A stretch of 64,000 nt of DNA, from the IMG/VR virus record IMGVR_UViG_3300047564_003078, positions 28,766 through 92,765 of that record; one strand, written 5' to 3'. Below are positions 1 through 9,346 of the stretch, one piece after another. A program made the position numbers and the translations under genes. The first letter of the stretch is position 1, and each line of letters starts with the position of its first letter. The DNA comes from a virus. Under the pieces are notes generated by a model. The model saw only the letters and a list, made by a program, of their open reading frames with translations. It was not told the DNA's origin and did no database searches.

Positions 1-486
1 AGACTAAGAAAGTTAAACTGGAAATACAAAAATAGAACTAGACAGACTGGTAGTAAAATTTTAATATGTCCGCCGTCTGACAAAGTAATGAAGTTTTATG
101 AAAAAGATCTTGACGTTTGGTTAAAGGAAACTATTGATACAATTAAGACATATACTGATCGTCCAATTGAAGTTAGACTCAAACCTGATCGGTCTGAAAG
201 AGTTACAACGAATACAATTTGGAATGCATTAGATGATGCATATTGCTTGGTTACGTTTAACAGCATTGCAGCAACCGAAGCATTACTTTACAGTGTACCG
301 GCTATAACACTAGCACCAAACGCTGCTTCTGTATTGTGTAATACCGAACTTAAACAGATCAATAGTTTATATTTGCCCACCAAAGAAGAAACTGTTAGAT
401 TTGCAGCACACTTGTCTTATTGTCAGTTTACTGCTACCGAAATGCAAAACGGATTTGCATGGAGCATACTAAATGAAGATAGTTAG
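1..486 (+). CDS. Capsule-synthesis-like protein, 3' part (5' end outside window)
   Basis: The reading frame is open from base 1, so the gene begins upstream of the window; the ATG at 88 is internal. The visible part has a PPSDK segment, then TDRPIEVRLKPD, then a C-terminal stretch with AAHLSYCQF and FAWS. The same order (PPDEK, SSRPIRVRQRP, AHLSYSQF, YAWA) occurs in the protein at 32154-32936, so the two are paralogues. RP(I)xxRxxP blocks of this kind occur in capsule polysaccharide/GT-B-type transferases. A role in surface glycan synthesis is inference supported by the neighbouring glycosyltransferases. Confidence 0.6.
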   Translation, partial: RLRKLNWKYKNRTRQTGSKILICPPSDKVMKFYEKDLDVWLKETIDTIKTYTDRPIEVRLKPDRSERVTTNTIWNALDDAYCLVTFNSIAATEALLYSVPAITLAPNAASVLCNTELKQINSLYLPTKEETVRFAAHLSYCQFTATEMQNGFAWSILNEDS

Positions 487-1402
487 TTATCTTAAAACTG
501 TTCCAGCAAACAATACCAATCAGCAAAAAACAGATCTTTTATTAAAATTTATCACCGGTGTTGTAAAAAACAGCGACGAAGGAATAATAGAAAATACCGG
601 CAAAGTATTGTCTGCAGATGTAGGAGTTATACAAGGGTGGGTATATGATGATATCTCGTCTCCGCATTTAAAGTTAAGAAAACAAATAATCGATACTCAA
701 CTAAAAAACAAAAAATATGTAGTAGTTGCTGATGCAAATTTGTTTTTGTATTCAAACAAAATCAATCCTCACGGATATCTACGATATAGTTTCAACGGAG
801 TTTTTCCTAATACAGGAATCTATTGCGACGATAAAGTAGATCCTGCTAGATGGCAACAAATATCTAGAGATTGTAAGATCAATATAGAAAACATAAAACC
901 ACACGGCAAGCATATACTTTTAATGTTACAAAGAAAAGGCGGCTGGAGTATGGGCGGCGTAGACACACAACAATGGGCGTTGGATACAATTAAAAAAATT
1001 AGAAAACATTCAAGCCGACCAATTTTAATTAGACCGCATCCTGGAGACAAACAGGCTAAAATCTATTTAGATCCTAGAAAAACCTTAATAAAAAACTTGC
1101 CAAATGTATCGATCAGTAATTTTAACAATTCTTTAGAAACCGATTTAGCAAATGCCTGGGCAGTGGTTAATCATAATAGCAGTGCAATTGTAGGACCTAT
1201 TATCAAAGGATATCGTGGATTTATTACAGACCCAGTAAAAAGTCAATGTAAAGATGTTGCAAATACAGACTTTAGTAAAATAGAAAATCCAGATGATTTT
1301 GATAGACAACAATGGCTAGAAAGAATATCGATGTTTCATTGGAAGTTTAGTGAACTCGAAGACGGCTCAGCTTGGCGTCATATGAGAAATTATTGCCAGT
1401 AA
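473..1402 (+). CDS. Capsule polysaccharide synthesis-like protein
   Basis: A 309-aa protein whose ATG overlaps the end of the preceding gene by 14 nt, implying coupled translation. It carries SSRPILIRPHPGD near residue 185 and HNSSAIVGPIIKG near residue 235, the RPHP plus N/S-S-A arrangement typical of GT-B-like capsule synthesis proteins. The C-terminus (QQWLERIS, then W at the end) matches the paralogues at 1-486, 2247-3092 and 32154-32936. The catalytic activity cannot be assigned from sequence alone. Confidence 0.6.
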   Translation: MKIVSYLKTVPANNTNQQKTDLLLKFITGVVKNSDEGIIENTGKVLSADVGVIQGWVYDDISSPHLKLRKQIIDTQLKNKKYVVVADANLFLYSNKINPHGYLRYSFNGVFPNTGIYCDDKVDPARWQQISRDCKINIENIKPHGKHILLMLQRKGGWSMGGVDTQQWALDTIKKIRKHSSRPILIRPHPGDKQAKIYLDPRKTLIKNLPNVSISNFNNSLETDLANAWAVVNHNSSAIVGPIIKGYRGFITDPVKSQCKDVANTDFSKIENPDDFDRQQWLERISMFHWKFSELEDGSAWRHMRNYCQ

Positions 1403-2208
1403 CTTTCGTTGCGTTTTACGATTAAATCAGTTTGTTTGCTTTTACCAGTATTTTTTCTATCACCCTTTAAATGATCCAAATACCGACCAAGGTCACTGTT
1501 AATCAACGGATGCCCTTCTCCGTTTACTAAATCTTTACTAATATTAATGATTGCATCATTGGGATAGTTTGCGTATATTTTCTTACGTACTTCTTCAAAC
1601 ACAAAACTATCATGCCACTCATCCATGCGGAATATTCCATATTCGGCATGTTCGTATACATGTTCAAATTCTTTTAAAAATTCTTGTCCGGTAGAGTGTT
1701 TTAGATTTATACCATAAAACCCACATTCTGGCCATTTTTTACCTCTGCCTAAATAGCACAACCATGCTTTTTTACTCATATGTTTTTCAAATGCTTCTTG
1801 TGGCATATAGGAATGTACAAATGTATCTGCATCCATCCAAAACAACCAATCTGCATCTGTGCGTTTTGCAGCATCAAATACTGCATAAACTTTATTAGCA
1901 AATCTTATTGCATCCCATTTAAATGTTTTATTCCAATCTTTTCTTTTACGTTTAATATCGTCAGGTGGTATTCCATTTGCACGAGGATCGTTTTTCCAAT
2001 ACTCTTTGAATGCATTTAATTTTGGAAGATTTTCTTTTTGATCTAATATGGTAATTCTACTGTCATTTGTAGTAGGAACACAATCTTCTGCATATAGTAA
2101 AAGTTCTATTTTAGGATCAATATTTTTGCTAAAACTATCAATAAACCGCTGACCATATAAGTCCAGCACCGGAGCATGAAATGTACTAACTACAGAAATT
2201 TTTGTCAC
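1390..2208 (-). CDS. GT-A type glycosyltransferase-like protein
   Basis: 272 aa on the minus strand, starting with GTG at 2208; AAGGA lies 7 nt upstream of the start. The centre has DADWLFWMDADTFVH, a DxD-containing block shared with the glycosyltransferase-like proteins at 6982 and 7737. It runs opposite to its neighbours and overlaps the end of the 473-1402 gene by 13 nt (tail to tail). Probably transfers a sugar to host or virion glycan; the substrate is unknown. Confidence 0.6.
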   Translation of the reverse strand: MTKISVVSTFHAPVLDLYGQRFIDSFSKNIDPKIELLLYAEDCVPTTNDSRITILDQKENLPKLNAFKEYWKNDPRANGIPPDDIKRKRKDWNKTFKWDAIRFANKVYAVFDAAKRTDADWLFWMDADTFVHSYMPQEAFEKHMSKKAWLCYLGRGKKWPECGFYGINLKHSTGQEFLKEFEHVYEHAEYGIFRMDEWHDSFVFEEVRKKIYANYPNDAIINISKDLVNGEGHPLINSDLGRYLDHLKGDRKNTGKSKQTDLIVKRNESYWQ

Positions 2209-2246
2209 TATAAAATCCTTATTAAATATACTTGGAGTATTTACTT

Positions 2247-3092
2247 ATGAAATTTAGTTTATTCAAAGAATATGGAGCATTAAACAGTAAACCTGTGTTT
2301 GAAGCATTCGAACATAGTTTACGTTCTGCAGGTCATACTGTTGTCTACAATGATATGAATGCAGATGTTGCTGTTATATGGAGCGTGTTGTTTTATGGAC
2401 GTATGGCCAAAAACAAAGACGTATGGAATAGTTTTCGTAAAAATAATCGTAATGTAGTTGTGTTAGAAGTCGGCGGTATCAAACGTGGAACAACATGGAA
2501 AGTAGGACTAAATGGAATTAACAGGGATGCTTATTTTGGGCCTGGTGGTATGGATGATCTACGCAGTCGCAAATTAGGACTAGAATTAAAACCATGGCGA
2601 CAAGATGGTGAATGTATTTTAATTTGTGGACAACACGATAAAAGTTTACAGTGGCAAGGCATGCCATCTATGAGCAAGTGGGTAATGGATACAATCGAAG
2701 CGTTGCAAATGCATTACAACTATCCTATTATATTTCGCCCGCACCCGAGATGCAGACTTCCAGACATTGAACGTCAATACAAGAATGTTTATAGGCAAGA
2801 ACCAAAGCAGATATCAGGCACATACGACGACTTTGATATGAACTTTGCTAATGTAAAATACACTGTAAGTTGGAGTAGTAATCCAGGGATACACAGTATC
2901 ATCAATGGTGTACCTGCGTTTGTTAGTCCATATAGTTTAGCGTTTGATGTAGCATGTCCGCATTTGTTAATGGTAGACAATCCTCATTTGCCAGATAGGC
3001 AACAATGGCTCAACAACTATGCACACACTGAATGGACAGTAGAAGAAATATCGCAAGGTATCCCTTTGAAAAACTTGACACAGAAACTTTAA
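2247..3092 (+). CDS. Capsule polysaccharide synthesis-like protein
   Basis: 281 aa from ATG 2247, chosen because GGAG lies 9 nt upstream; the TTG at 2232 is in frame but has no such signal. Contains NYPIIFRPHPRC near residue 165 and SWSSNPGIHSIINGVPAFV near residue 215, then DRQQWLNNYAHTEW near the end, matching the paralogues at 473 and 32154. A TAAATA late-type element lies at 2223-2228. Probably part of the glycan gene set. Confidence 0.6.
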   Translation: MKFSLFKEYGALNSKPVFEAFEHSLRSAGHTVVYNDMNADVAVIWSVLFYGRMAKNKDVWNSFRKNNRNVVVLEVGGIKRGTTWKVGLNGINRDAYFGPGGMDDLRSRKLGLELKPWRQDGECILICGQHDKSLQWQGMPSMSKWVMDTIEALQMHYNYPIIFRPHPRCRLPDIERQYKNVYRQEPKQISGTYDDFDMNFANVKYTVSWSSNPGIHSIINGVPAFVSPYSLAFDVACPHLLMVDNPHLPDRQQWLNNYAHTEWTVEEISQGIPLKNLTQKL

Positions 3093-3109
3093 TATGCTAA
3101 ATTTACTGT
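3074..3109 (+). promoter_or_regulatory. sigma70-type promoter abutting the start codon at 3110
   Basis: TTGACA at 3074-3079, 17-nt spacer ending TGC (extended -10), TAAATT at 3098-3103, then six nt to the ATG at 3110. The expected start point is at or within a base or two of the start codon and no Shine-Dalgarno is present, so the mRNA is predicted to be leaderless. Confidence 0.6.
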
Positions 3110-4318
3110 ATGTTCATAGAAGATATACTACAAACCCTAGTGGATAATCACGACATTAATCCGTCAGACAAGCCCATTCTTGTTAGCATTAGTCAACAGG
3201 TAAAAAAAGGCACTGCTCTAACTGATCGTCAACATGCTCTTGTTAAATCAAAGCTGCTTAATTACAAGCACTGTTTTGATGTTAACATTGATGAAATGTT
3301 AGATAACACTAGATTGCCGTTGCGTATAATCAACCGCGAACATTCGATTACTATTGTAAATCATCAAAACATGATGGGTGACGCTCCATATGAGAGTTAC
3401 AAACAAAAATGGAAATGGATTAAGATTAAATTTCCATTTAGTAAAAAAAATATTGTTGCAGTTGAACAACTTAATTCAAGTTCAAAAAGAAATAATTATT
3501 TTCATCAACGCGGTAGTCATGAACACTATTTTCGTTTAACTGAAAATAATGTTTATAATGTTGTACATTCTTTTATAGAAAAGAAGTTCGACATTGATAC
3601 TCAACTGATTGAATGGTACAACGAAGTTAAATCTTTAAAAGAGAACGAACGTTCTCTGTACCCTAGTGTAATCAATTACACTGTAAAAAATATAAGCGAT
3701 GACGGTTGTCAATTAATCGAAAAAGAAATTGGCAATATTGACAAGTCAAATATTTTAAAAATCATTGATCGTAAACGTAGATATGGCATTGTAACAGTTG
3801 ATTATGATAACGTGCCTGCTGGCTTAATTGGCGAAATTGCTTTTAGGACAGATAAAGAAATCAATATCAATCCAGAATCGTTTAATTTAAATTCAATTGC
3901 AGAAGCAACTATGCATCTTGATAGATTTCCGCTACTTGTTGTAATTGACAAAGAAGATGCTTTAAAACAAGTGTCGTCTGTTTATGATGCGTTTTCTTAT
4001 CTAGTTCCTTCTGAAAAACAAAGTGTTTTATTTAGAGTAGAAACCGAAAACAAATACAATGTTAACGATTTTATTCACGAGCGGTCTTTGAACAACTGGC
4101 TTGACACAAACACTGAAATCGTGTATATTTGTAAAAATAAACTTCCTAAATTGTTGTTAAAAACAGATTGGAAACCTAGTGCTGCATTAATTATTACCGG
4201 CACTAGAAGTCATACACACGTTAATTATTATATTAACGATTGTTGCGATCTTGTCATGGTACATGATAAAGATTCTAGTTTAATAGGAAAACTGAATAAA
4301 TCGTATGCCTACTTGTAA
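3110..4318 (+). CDS. Unknown protein coupled to UvsW-like helicase
   Basis: 402 aa, not recognised. Its stop overlaps the helicase start by 14 nt, so the two are probably co-translated and may work together in recombination or replication. No P-loop was found. The C-terminal third has hydrophobic strands (LLVVIDK, AALIITGT) suggesting an alpha/beta fold. Expressed from a host-type promoter that directly abuts the start codon, which fits early or middle expression. Confidence 0.7.
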   Translation: MFIEDILQTLVDNHDINPSDKPILVSISQQVKKGTALTDRQHALVKSKLLNYKHCFDVNIDEMLDNTRLPLRIINREHSITIVNHQNMMGDAPYESYKQKWKWIKIKFPFSKKNIVAVEQLNSSSKRNNYFHQRGSHEHYFRLTENNVYNVVHSFIEKKFDIDTQLIEWYNEVKSLKENERSLYPSVINYTVKNISDDGCQLIEKEIGNIDKSNILKIIDRKRRYGIVTVDYDNVPAGLIGEIAFRTDKEININPESFNLNSIAEATMHLDRFPLLVVIDKEDALKQVSSVYDAFSYLVPSEKQSVLFRVETENKYNVNDFIHERSLNNWLDTNTEIVYICKNKLPKLLLKTDWKPSAALIITGTRSHTHVNYYINDCCDLVMVHDKDSSLIGKLNKSYAYL

Positions 4319-5768
4319 ACTAATAATTGAAGATGAAGTCAATATCAAGCTCGAAGGACTTGATATTGACGTTCGTCGTAAACTTGCAAATGCACTAAAG
4401 TTTGAAGTGCCGTATGCAAAACACATGCCTCAATTCAAGCTTGGACGTTGGGATGGCAAAGTTGCGTTCTTTGGAATCGGCGGCAGCGGCTATGTTAATC
4501 ATTTGGATATTATTGTTGACATTCTACAAAAGAACAATGTTCAAATTGTAGACATCGAAGATAACAGGCATCCAATACAATTAAATCTTCAACCAGTAAC
4601 CGAAACCTATTGGGCCGATCAAGGCGTGCGTTGGCCAAAAGGCCATCCAGCTGAAGGCGAACTTATTATGCTTCGCGACTATCAAGTTGAAGCAATCAAC
4701 AACTTTATTGCTAACCCGCAAAGTCTACAACAGATTGCTACCGGTGCAGGTAAAACTATTACCACAGCAACACTAAGTCACATTAGCGAACCATATGGTC
4801 GCAGTCTTGTCATTGTACCTAACAAGAGCTTGGTTGAACAAACTGAAGAAGATTATATTAACTGCGGACTTGACGTAGGTGTTTATTTCGGTGACAGAAA
4901 ACAACTAGGAAAAACACACACTATTTGCACTTGGCAAAGTTTAAACATTCTTGATAAGCGTCACAAAGACGGTGATGCAGTACTAAGCCTAGCAGAGTTC
5001 TTAGAAGGTGTAAGCACAGTTATTGTTGACGAAGTACACCAGGCCAAAGCAGAAGTACTAAAAAATCTACTTACACGCAACTTGCGTAACGCTCCAATTC
5101 GCTGGGGACTAACTGGTACAGTGCCCAAAGAGAAGTTTGAGTTTGAAAGTATTCACGCAAGCCTTGGCCCGGTTATTGGACAGATTACAGCAAAAGAATT
5201 ACAAGACAAAGGTGTGCTAGCAGACTGTCATGTTAACATTGTACAGCTAATTGATACTGTGGCACATAGAGGCTATCAAGAAGAATTAAAATATCTAGTT
5301 AGTAATAAAGAACGTATAGAATACATAGGCAAATTATTAAACACTATAAAAAACTCAGGCAATACTCTAATTCTTGTAGATAGAATTTCTGCAGGAGAGA
5401 TGCTACAGGAACTTATACCTAATAGCACCTTTATCAGTGGTGCTGTTAAAGTAAAAGACAGAAAAGAAACATACGACACAATTCGAGAAGGCACAAACGA
5501 AGTAATTATTGCTACGTATGGTGTTGCTGCGGTTGGACTTAACATTCCACGTATTTTTAATCTTGTGTTGCTTGAACCTGGTAAAAGTTTTGTAAGAGTG
5601 ATTCAAAGTATCGGTAGAGGCGTTAGAAAGGCAAAAGACAAAGACTTCGTACAAATATGGGATCTTACAAGCACATGTAAGTTTGCGAAGCGGCACCTTA
5701 CCGAACGAAAGAAGTTTTACAAGGAAGCTCAATACCCATTTACCATTGAAAAGGTAGATTGGAATTAA
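4305..5768 (+). CDS. uvsW: UvsW-like DNA/RNA helicase, superfamily 2
   Basis: 487 aa, close to the T4 UvsW size. N-terminal UvsW-type domain (about residues 1-115), then Walker A ATGAGKT at 145-151, the DEAH-like box DEVH at 242-245, LTGTVP (motif III-like), and QSIGRGVRK (motif VI) near residue 433. UvsW unwinds R-loops and branched DNA, moving replication from origin- to recombination-dependent initiation. It starts inside the upstream gene. Confident family call. Confidence 0.92.
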   Translation: MPTCKLIIEDEVNIKLEGLDIDVRRKLANALKFEVPYAKHMPQFKLGRWDGKVAFFGIGGSGYVNHLDIIVDILQKNNVQIVDIEDNRHPIQLNLQPVTETYWADQGVRWPKGHPAEGELIMLRDYQVEAINNFIANPQSLQQIATGAGKTITTATLSHISEPYGRSLVIVPNKSLVEQTEEDYINCGLDVGVYFGDRKQLGKTHTICTWQSLNILDKRHKDGDAVLSLAEFLEGVSTVIVDEVHQAKAEVLKNLLTRNLRNAPIRWGLTGTVPKEKFEFESIHASLGPVIGQITAKELQDKGVLADCHVNIVQLIDTVAHRGYQEELKYLVSNKERIEYIGKLLNTIKNSGNTLILVDRISAGEMLQELIPNSTFISGAVKVKDRKETYDTIREGTNEVIIATYGVAAVGLNIPRIFNLVLLEPGKSFVRVIQSIGRGVRKAKDKDFVQIWDLTSTCKFAKRHLTERKKFYKEAQYPFTIEKVDWN

Positions 5769-5774
5769 TTTTAG

Positions 5775-6281
5775 ATGAGAATACTGACATTAGAAAATAA
5801 ATCATTTTCTTTGAATCGATTACCAGACAGCGTTGACGATACACTAAGATTTGCCGTACTAGACAACAGTAACCCAGTAGATCCAGATTTCTTTTTTAAC
5901 CCACTGATTTTTTTAGAAAGTTTTAATAGTCCTGCTATAGTATTAGAAATTAATGGCAATGAAATCACAATGCCATTAGACTGGTGTGTAGCTGTTGGCT
6001 GTAGTGAAGCAGGCAGTGACTTAGAAGTATTACCGCTTACAAGTTTAAATGATAGAGGCTTTGAAGCCTTTTTGTTTAATCCGTTAACCGGAAATATGGC
6101 ACAGTTTGGTAATATAGAAATAACTAATTTTTATAATGATGTAAAATGGTTTTTTCCGAAAATGAGAAACGGACATCTTTTATGTGTACCAATAACTGAA
6201 GGACCTAATCCACAGTGTGCATACTTTGTCAAGGATATAAACCGTCAAAGTGAAATTATTGATTTTGGAAAACTATTATAA
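5775..6281 (+). CDS. Unknown phage protein
   Basis: 168 aa, starting 7 nt after the helicase stop and probably in the same transcript. No known motif; acidic, with FFFNPLIFLESF near residue 38 and FVKDINRQSEIIDFGKLL at the end. No signal peptide or transmembrane segment. Function unknown. Confidence 0.7.
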   Translation: MRILTLENKSFSLNRLPDSVDDTLRFAVLDNSNPVDPDFFFNPLIFLESFNSPAIVLEINGNEITMPLDWCVAVGCSEAGSDLEVLPLTSLNDRGFEAFLFNPLTGNMAQFGNIEITNFYNDVKWFFPKMRNGHLLCVPITEGPNPQCAYFVKDINRQSEIIDFGKLL

Positions 6282-6293
6282 AGGAGAATTAAA

Positions 6294-6440
6294 ATGAAAA
6301 CATATGAAGCAATTGTAACTGTTGGTGGCATGAGCACAAAAACTCAAGTAAGTGCCAAAGATACTGTTAGTGCTAAAAAACTTATCGAAGCACAATACGG
6401 TAAAGATAATGTAAAATCTGGCGTATACGAGGTTAGATAA
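6294..6440 (+). CDS. Small unknown protein, 48 aa
   Basis: ATG at 6294 is preceded by AAGGAG with good spacing. The product starts MKTYEAIVTVGGMSTKTQVS and ends YEVR; it is soluble and looks like a small alpha/beta protein. Immediately followed by the next start codon. Function unknown. Confidence 0.65.
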   Translation: MKTYEAIVTVGGMSTKTQVSAKDTVSAKKLIEAQYGKDNVKSGVYEVR

Positions 6441-6596
6441 ATGGAGTTGGTTGCATTACTAATTGTAATATTTGTAGGACTGTTAGCACTTGTTGTTTTA
6501 GGTAAATTGTTTTCTTGGGCATTAAGAAACAACAATTCGGCAATTTTGCTATTGGTAATTGCACCAATACTAGCATACATTGCATATAATATTTAA
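6441..6596 (+). CDS. Small membrane protein, 51 aa
   Basis: ATG directly follows the previous stop codon. Two hydrophobic segments (about residues 3-20 and 33-49) separated by a short polar turn with WALRNNN. Likely a two-pass inner-membrane protein; function unknown. Confidence 0.6.
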   Translation: MELVALLIVIFVGLLALVVLGKLFSWALRNNNSAILLLVIAPILAYIAYNI

Positions 6597-6607
6597 GGAG
6601 AATAACA

Positions 6608-6973
6608 ATGGCGACACGAGCAGGAAAAATTTGGGGTACTACAGATTTTATATTTGGTAATGGTGCATTAGAGTTTCATAGGATTGCATTTAAGGCTGGT
6701 TACAAATGCAGCGAGCATCATCACAAATACAAGTGGAATGGATTTTACGTAGAACATGGAAAGATGATAATTCGTGTTTGGCAAGACGAAGATCAAAACG
6801 GATTAGTTGATGAAACAGTTCTTCACGGCGGACAATTTGCAATGGTTAAGCCAGGCAAGGTGCACCAGTTCGAAGGCCTAGAAGATGGCGTAGCATTTGA
6901 ACTATACTGGGCAGAATTTAATCACGATGATATTGTTCGCAGGACTATTGGTACAGCAGTGGACAAAAACTAA
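6608..6973 (+). CDS. Cupin-fold protein
   Basis: 121 aa preceded by AAGGAG. A histidine-rich block SEHHHKYKWNGFYVEHG near residue 37 and a second block GQFAMVKPGKVHQFEGLEDG near residue 80 form the two cupin motifs, so it is a single-domain metal-binding cupin. Located at the head of the glycan cluster, so a sugar isomerase or epimerase-like role is possible but not shown. Confidence 0.7.
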   Translation: MATRAGKIWGTTDFIFGNGALEFHRIAFKAGYKCSEHHHKYKWNGFYVEHGKMIIRVWQDEDQNGLVDETVLHGGQFAMVKPGKVHQFEGLEDGVAFELYWAEFNHDDIVRRTIGTAVDKN

Positions 6974-6981
6974 ATATCTGT
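6971..6981 (+). promoter_or_regulatory. Late promoter fused to start codon (leaderless type)
   Basis: TAAATA at 6971-6976, five nt (TCTGT), then ATG 6982. No Shine-Dalgarno. Heads the glycan/KDO gene run. Confidence 0.6.
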
Positions 6982-7740
6982 ATGAAAAAGTACGCATTTA
7001 TTACAAGCATGAATCAACGATACTATGATCACATAGGTAGATTCATGCTTGAAAGTTTTTTAAAATATGCACCAAAACATTTTGTTTTGCATCTATATGC
7101 CGAAAGTATTATTAGCAAATTACCCAAAGCACTTAATTTAGTAATCTATGATTGGAATAAAGTGTGCAAAGAAGACTGGGAAAAGTTTGCAGTTAAAACC
7201 GATGATAACAGTGCAAGAAAATTTGGCAAAAAAGGATGGGCAAGTATTCATGCTTGGGAAAACATAGATGCAGATTACCTTATTTGGTTAGATGCAGATT
7301 TATTATTTCACAATCCGTTCGACGAAGATGTTATAAAACTTACTATTAAAAAAAATATGTTAATTGGATTGTTTAATCACGCCTACATTGCTCATACAAA
7401 AAATGAAGTACCTATAGGATACAGTGCCGAAACAGGATACGTCATTATAAACAAACGTCATAAAGATTTTTTAAAATTTGTAAAAAAATATAGAGAAATA
7501 TATGAGTTACCTTTTAAGCCAACCGACATAGTTAAATGGTGGGACAATCAAATTTGTATGATGGTTGCTAATATGTTTATAGAAAACGTATTTGATTTAA
7601 GTATTATTAGAACAACTGATAAAACACAAACTCCATTAAATCATAGCGAATTAAGCAAATATTTTAGTCATCAAAAAGGTAAAAGTAAAAAACATATGAA
7701 TGCTACACAAATGCAATCACTAATTGGATTAAAAGAATGA
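6982..7740 (+). CDS. GT-A type glycosyltransferase-like protein
   Basis: 252 aa. N-terminal YAFITSMNQRYYDHIGRFML, then DADYLIWLDADLLFHNP near residue 92 with the DxD-type metal/sugar-nucleotide site, and a C-terminal HQKGKSKK stretch. Similar in plan to the next gene and to 1390-2208. First gene of a run whose stops and starts overlap through 12487. Sugar specificity unknown. Confidence 0.65.
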   Translation: MKKYAFITSMNQRYYDHIGRFMLESFLKYAPKHFVLHLYAESIISKLPKALNLVIYDWNKVCKEDWEKFAVKTDDNSARKFGKKGWASIHAWENIDADYLIWLDADLLFHNPFDEDVIKLTIKKNMLIGLFNHAYIAHTKNEVPIGYSAETGYVIINKRHKDFLKFVKKYREIYELPFKPTDIVKWWDNQICMMVANMFIENVFDLSIIRTTDKTQTPLNHSELSKYFSHQKGKSKKHMNATQMQSLIGLKE

Positions 7741-8483
7741 AAATAACAATCATTTCAACTTTTGGTCCAGCTCACTATAAAACTTACGGCAGATATTTTG
7801 TCGAAAGCCTAGAGAAATTTTTAGATAATCGTGTTGATGTTGTTCTATATACAGACACACCATTGACTTTATTTAAGCCAAATTTTAGCAACAGAATCTT
7901 AAACCAGTGTTCTCCTAATTTAGTAGAATTTAAAAAACGCAACAGCGACAAAGTTATACCTACTGGAACCAAAGGATGGATAAGAGATGCAGTAAGATTT
8001 AGTCATAAAAGTTACTGCATAATACATGCAAGCAGAACAATCGAAACTGATTTGCTTATTTGGTTAGACGCCGATACAGAAGTTATTGCTCCTATCACTC
8101 ACCAATATCTAAGCGAACAATTAGATTTAGATTATTTTGTGAGTTATTTAGGTAGACCCAATAGATATAGTGAAACTGGTTGGTTATGTTTTAATTTAAG
8201 GAATAAGTGGTCAAAAACGTTTTTTGATCGTTGGGAATGGTATTATAATACAAATGAAATTTATAACTTGCCTGCTCAACTAGATTGTCACGTATTTGAC
8301 GCTGTAAAGGAAGAAATGGAATCATTGGGTAAAATTAAAGCTCAAAATATAAGTCCACCAGATTTAAGCTCTCAGCATTTTGATAGAAAATTTATAGGAA
8401 AAATAACTCATTACAAGGGAGACAAAAAAGAAAACAGAGATCAAAATTTAAAAATTGCAAAACTGCGGGCTAGAAAAAAATGA
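7737..8483 (+). CDS. GT-A type glycosyltransferase-like protein
   Basis: 248 aa overlapping the preceding stop by 4 nt (ATGA). Has TDLLIWLDADTEV near residue 102 and a C-terminal HYKGDKKENRDQ, close to the equivalent HLKGDRKNTGK of the minus-strand protein at 1390-2208. These three proteins form a family in this window. Role in glycan assembly is inference. Confidence 0.65.
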   Translation: MKITIISTFGPAHYKTYGRYFVESLEKFLDNRVDVVLYTDTPLTLFKPNFSNRILNQCSPNLVEFKKRNSDKVIPTGTKGWIRDAVRFSHKSYCIIHASRTIETDLLIWLDADTEVIAPITHQYLSEQLDLDYFVSYLGRPNRYSETGWLCFNLRNKWSKTFFDRWEWYYNTNEIYNLPAQLDCHVFDAVKEEMESLGKIKAQNISPPDLSSQHFDRKFIGKITHYKGDKKENRDQNLKIAKLRARKK

Positions 8484-9346
8484 AAATAGTATTAACAGGC
8501 CACAAAGGTTTTATCGGTAGTCATTATTTAGATTATATAAAAGACCGAGTCGAAGTAGAATCAGTTTACGGGTTTGATAAAGACTCGGGCGAAGATCTGT
8601 GCAATACAAGAACTGCTTACGAAAGTCCGGATTGCGATGTACTGGTACATATGGCTGCAACCAATGGTACAAAACTGTTTTATGAAATTCCAACTGAAGT
8701 TGCAACCAACAATACACTGCCTACTTTCAATCTAGTACACAGATATCAAAATACCAATACTAAGATTGTGTTTACAAGTACTTGCGAGATTTTTAATACT
8801 ACTGTAGATAGAAATCTACACAGTGTCCCCACTGACGAATCTGTACCAATAATGTTTGAAGATATAACTAATCCTAGATGGAGTTACAGTCTTCCAAAAG
8901 CATTAGGTGAAAACTTAGTTGCCAATTGTGGTGCACCTTGGCTTATCATTAGATATTTTAATATCTATGGTCCAAGACAACGAGATCACTTTATCAGTGA
9001 ATTTGTTGAACGTGTAAAGAACGGCGAATATTATATTAAAGGCAACGATACTAGAAGTTTCTGCTACATTGATGATGCTGTTGTTATGACACATAATCTT
9101 GTCCAACATCATAATGGTTACATTGTAAACGTAGGTCATCAAGAAGAAATTGAAATAAGTACTGTAGCAAAAACAATTATGAATATTATGGGTGTAGATC
9201 CAGATCGGTTAGAAATCTTACCAGGGCTTGCAGGAAGTGCTAAACGCAGATGTCCTGATACTAGTTTAGTTCGTATGCTTACTGGATTTAAAGATTACAC
9301 GCCGTTGGAATTAGGACTTAAAAAAACAATAGAAAGTCTAATATGA
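8480..9346 (+). CDS. NAD-dependent nucleotide-sugar epimerase/dehydratase (extended SDR)
   Basis: 288 aa. N-terminal Rossmann motif TGHKGFIGS (TGxxGFIG class), the catalytic serine region TSTCEIF, the YxxxK site SYSLPKALGE near residue 138, and YNIYGPRQ-type FNIYGPRQRD near residue 155. These mark an extended SDR acting on UDP- or GDP-sugars. Overlaps both neighbours by 4 nt, in the middle of the glycan run. Confidence 0.85.
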   Translation: MKIVLTGHKGFIGSHYLDYIKDRVEVESVYGFDKDSGEDLCNTRTAYESPDCDVLVHMAATNGTKLFYEIPTEVATNNTLPTFNLVHRYQNTNTKIVFTSTCEIFNTTVDRNLHSVPTDESVPIMFEDITNPRWSYSLPKALGENLVANCGAPWLIIRYFNIYGPRQRDHFISEFVERVKNGEYYIKGNDTRSFCYIDDAVVMTHNLVQHHNGYIVNVGHQEEIEISTVAKTIMNIMGVDPDRLEILPGLAGSAKRRCPDTSLVRMLTGFKDYTPLELGLKKTIESLI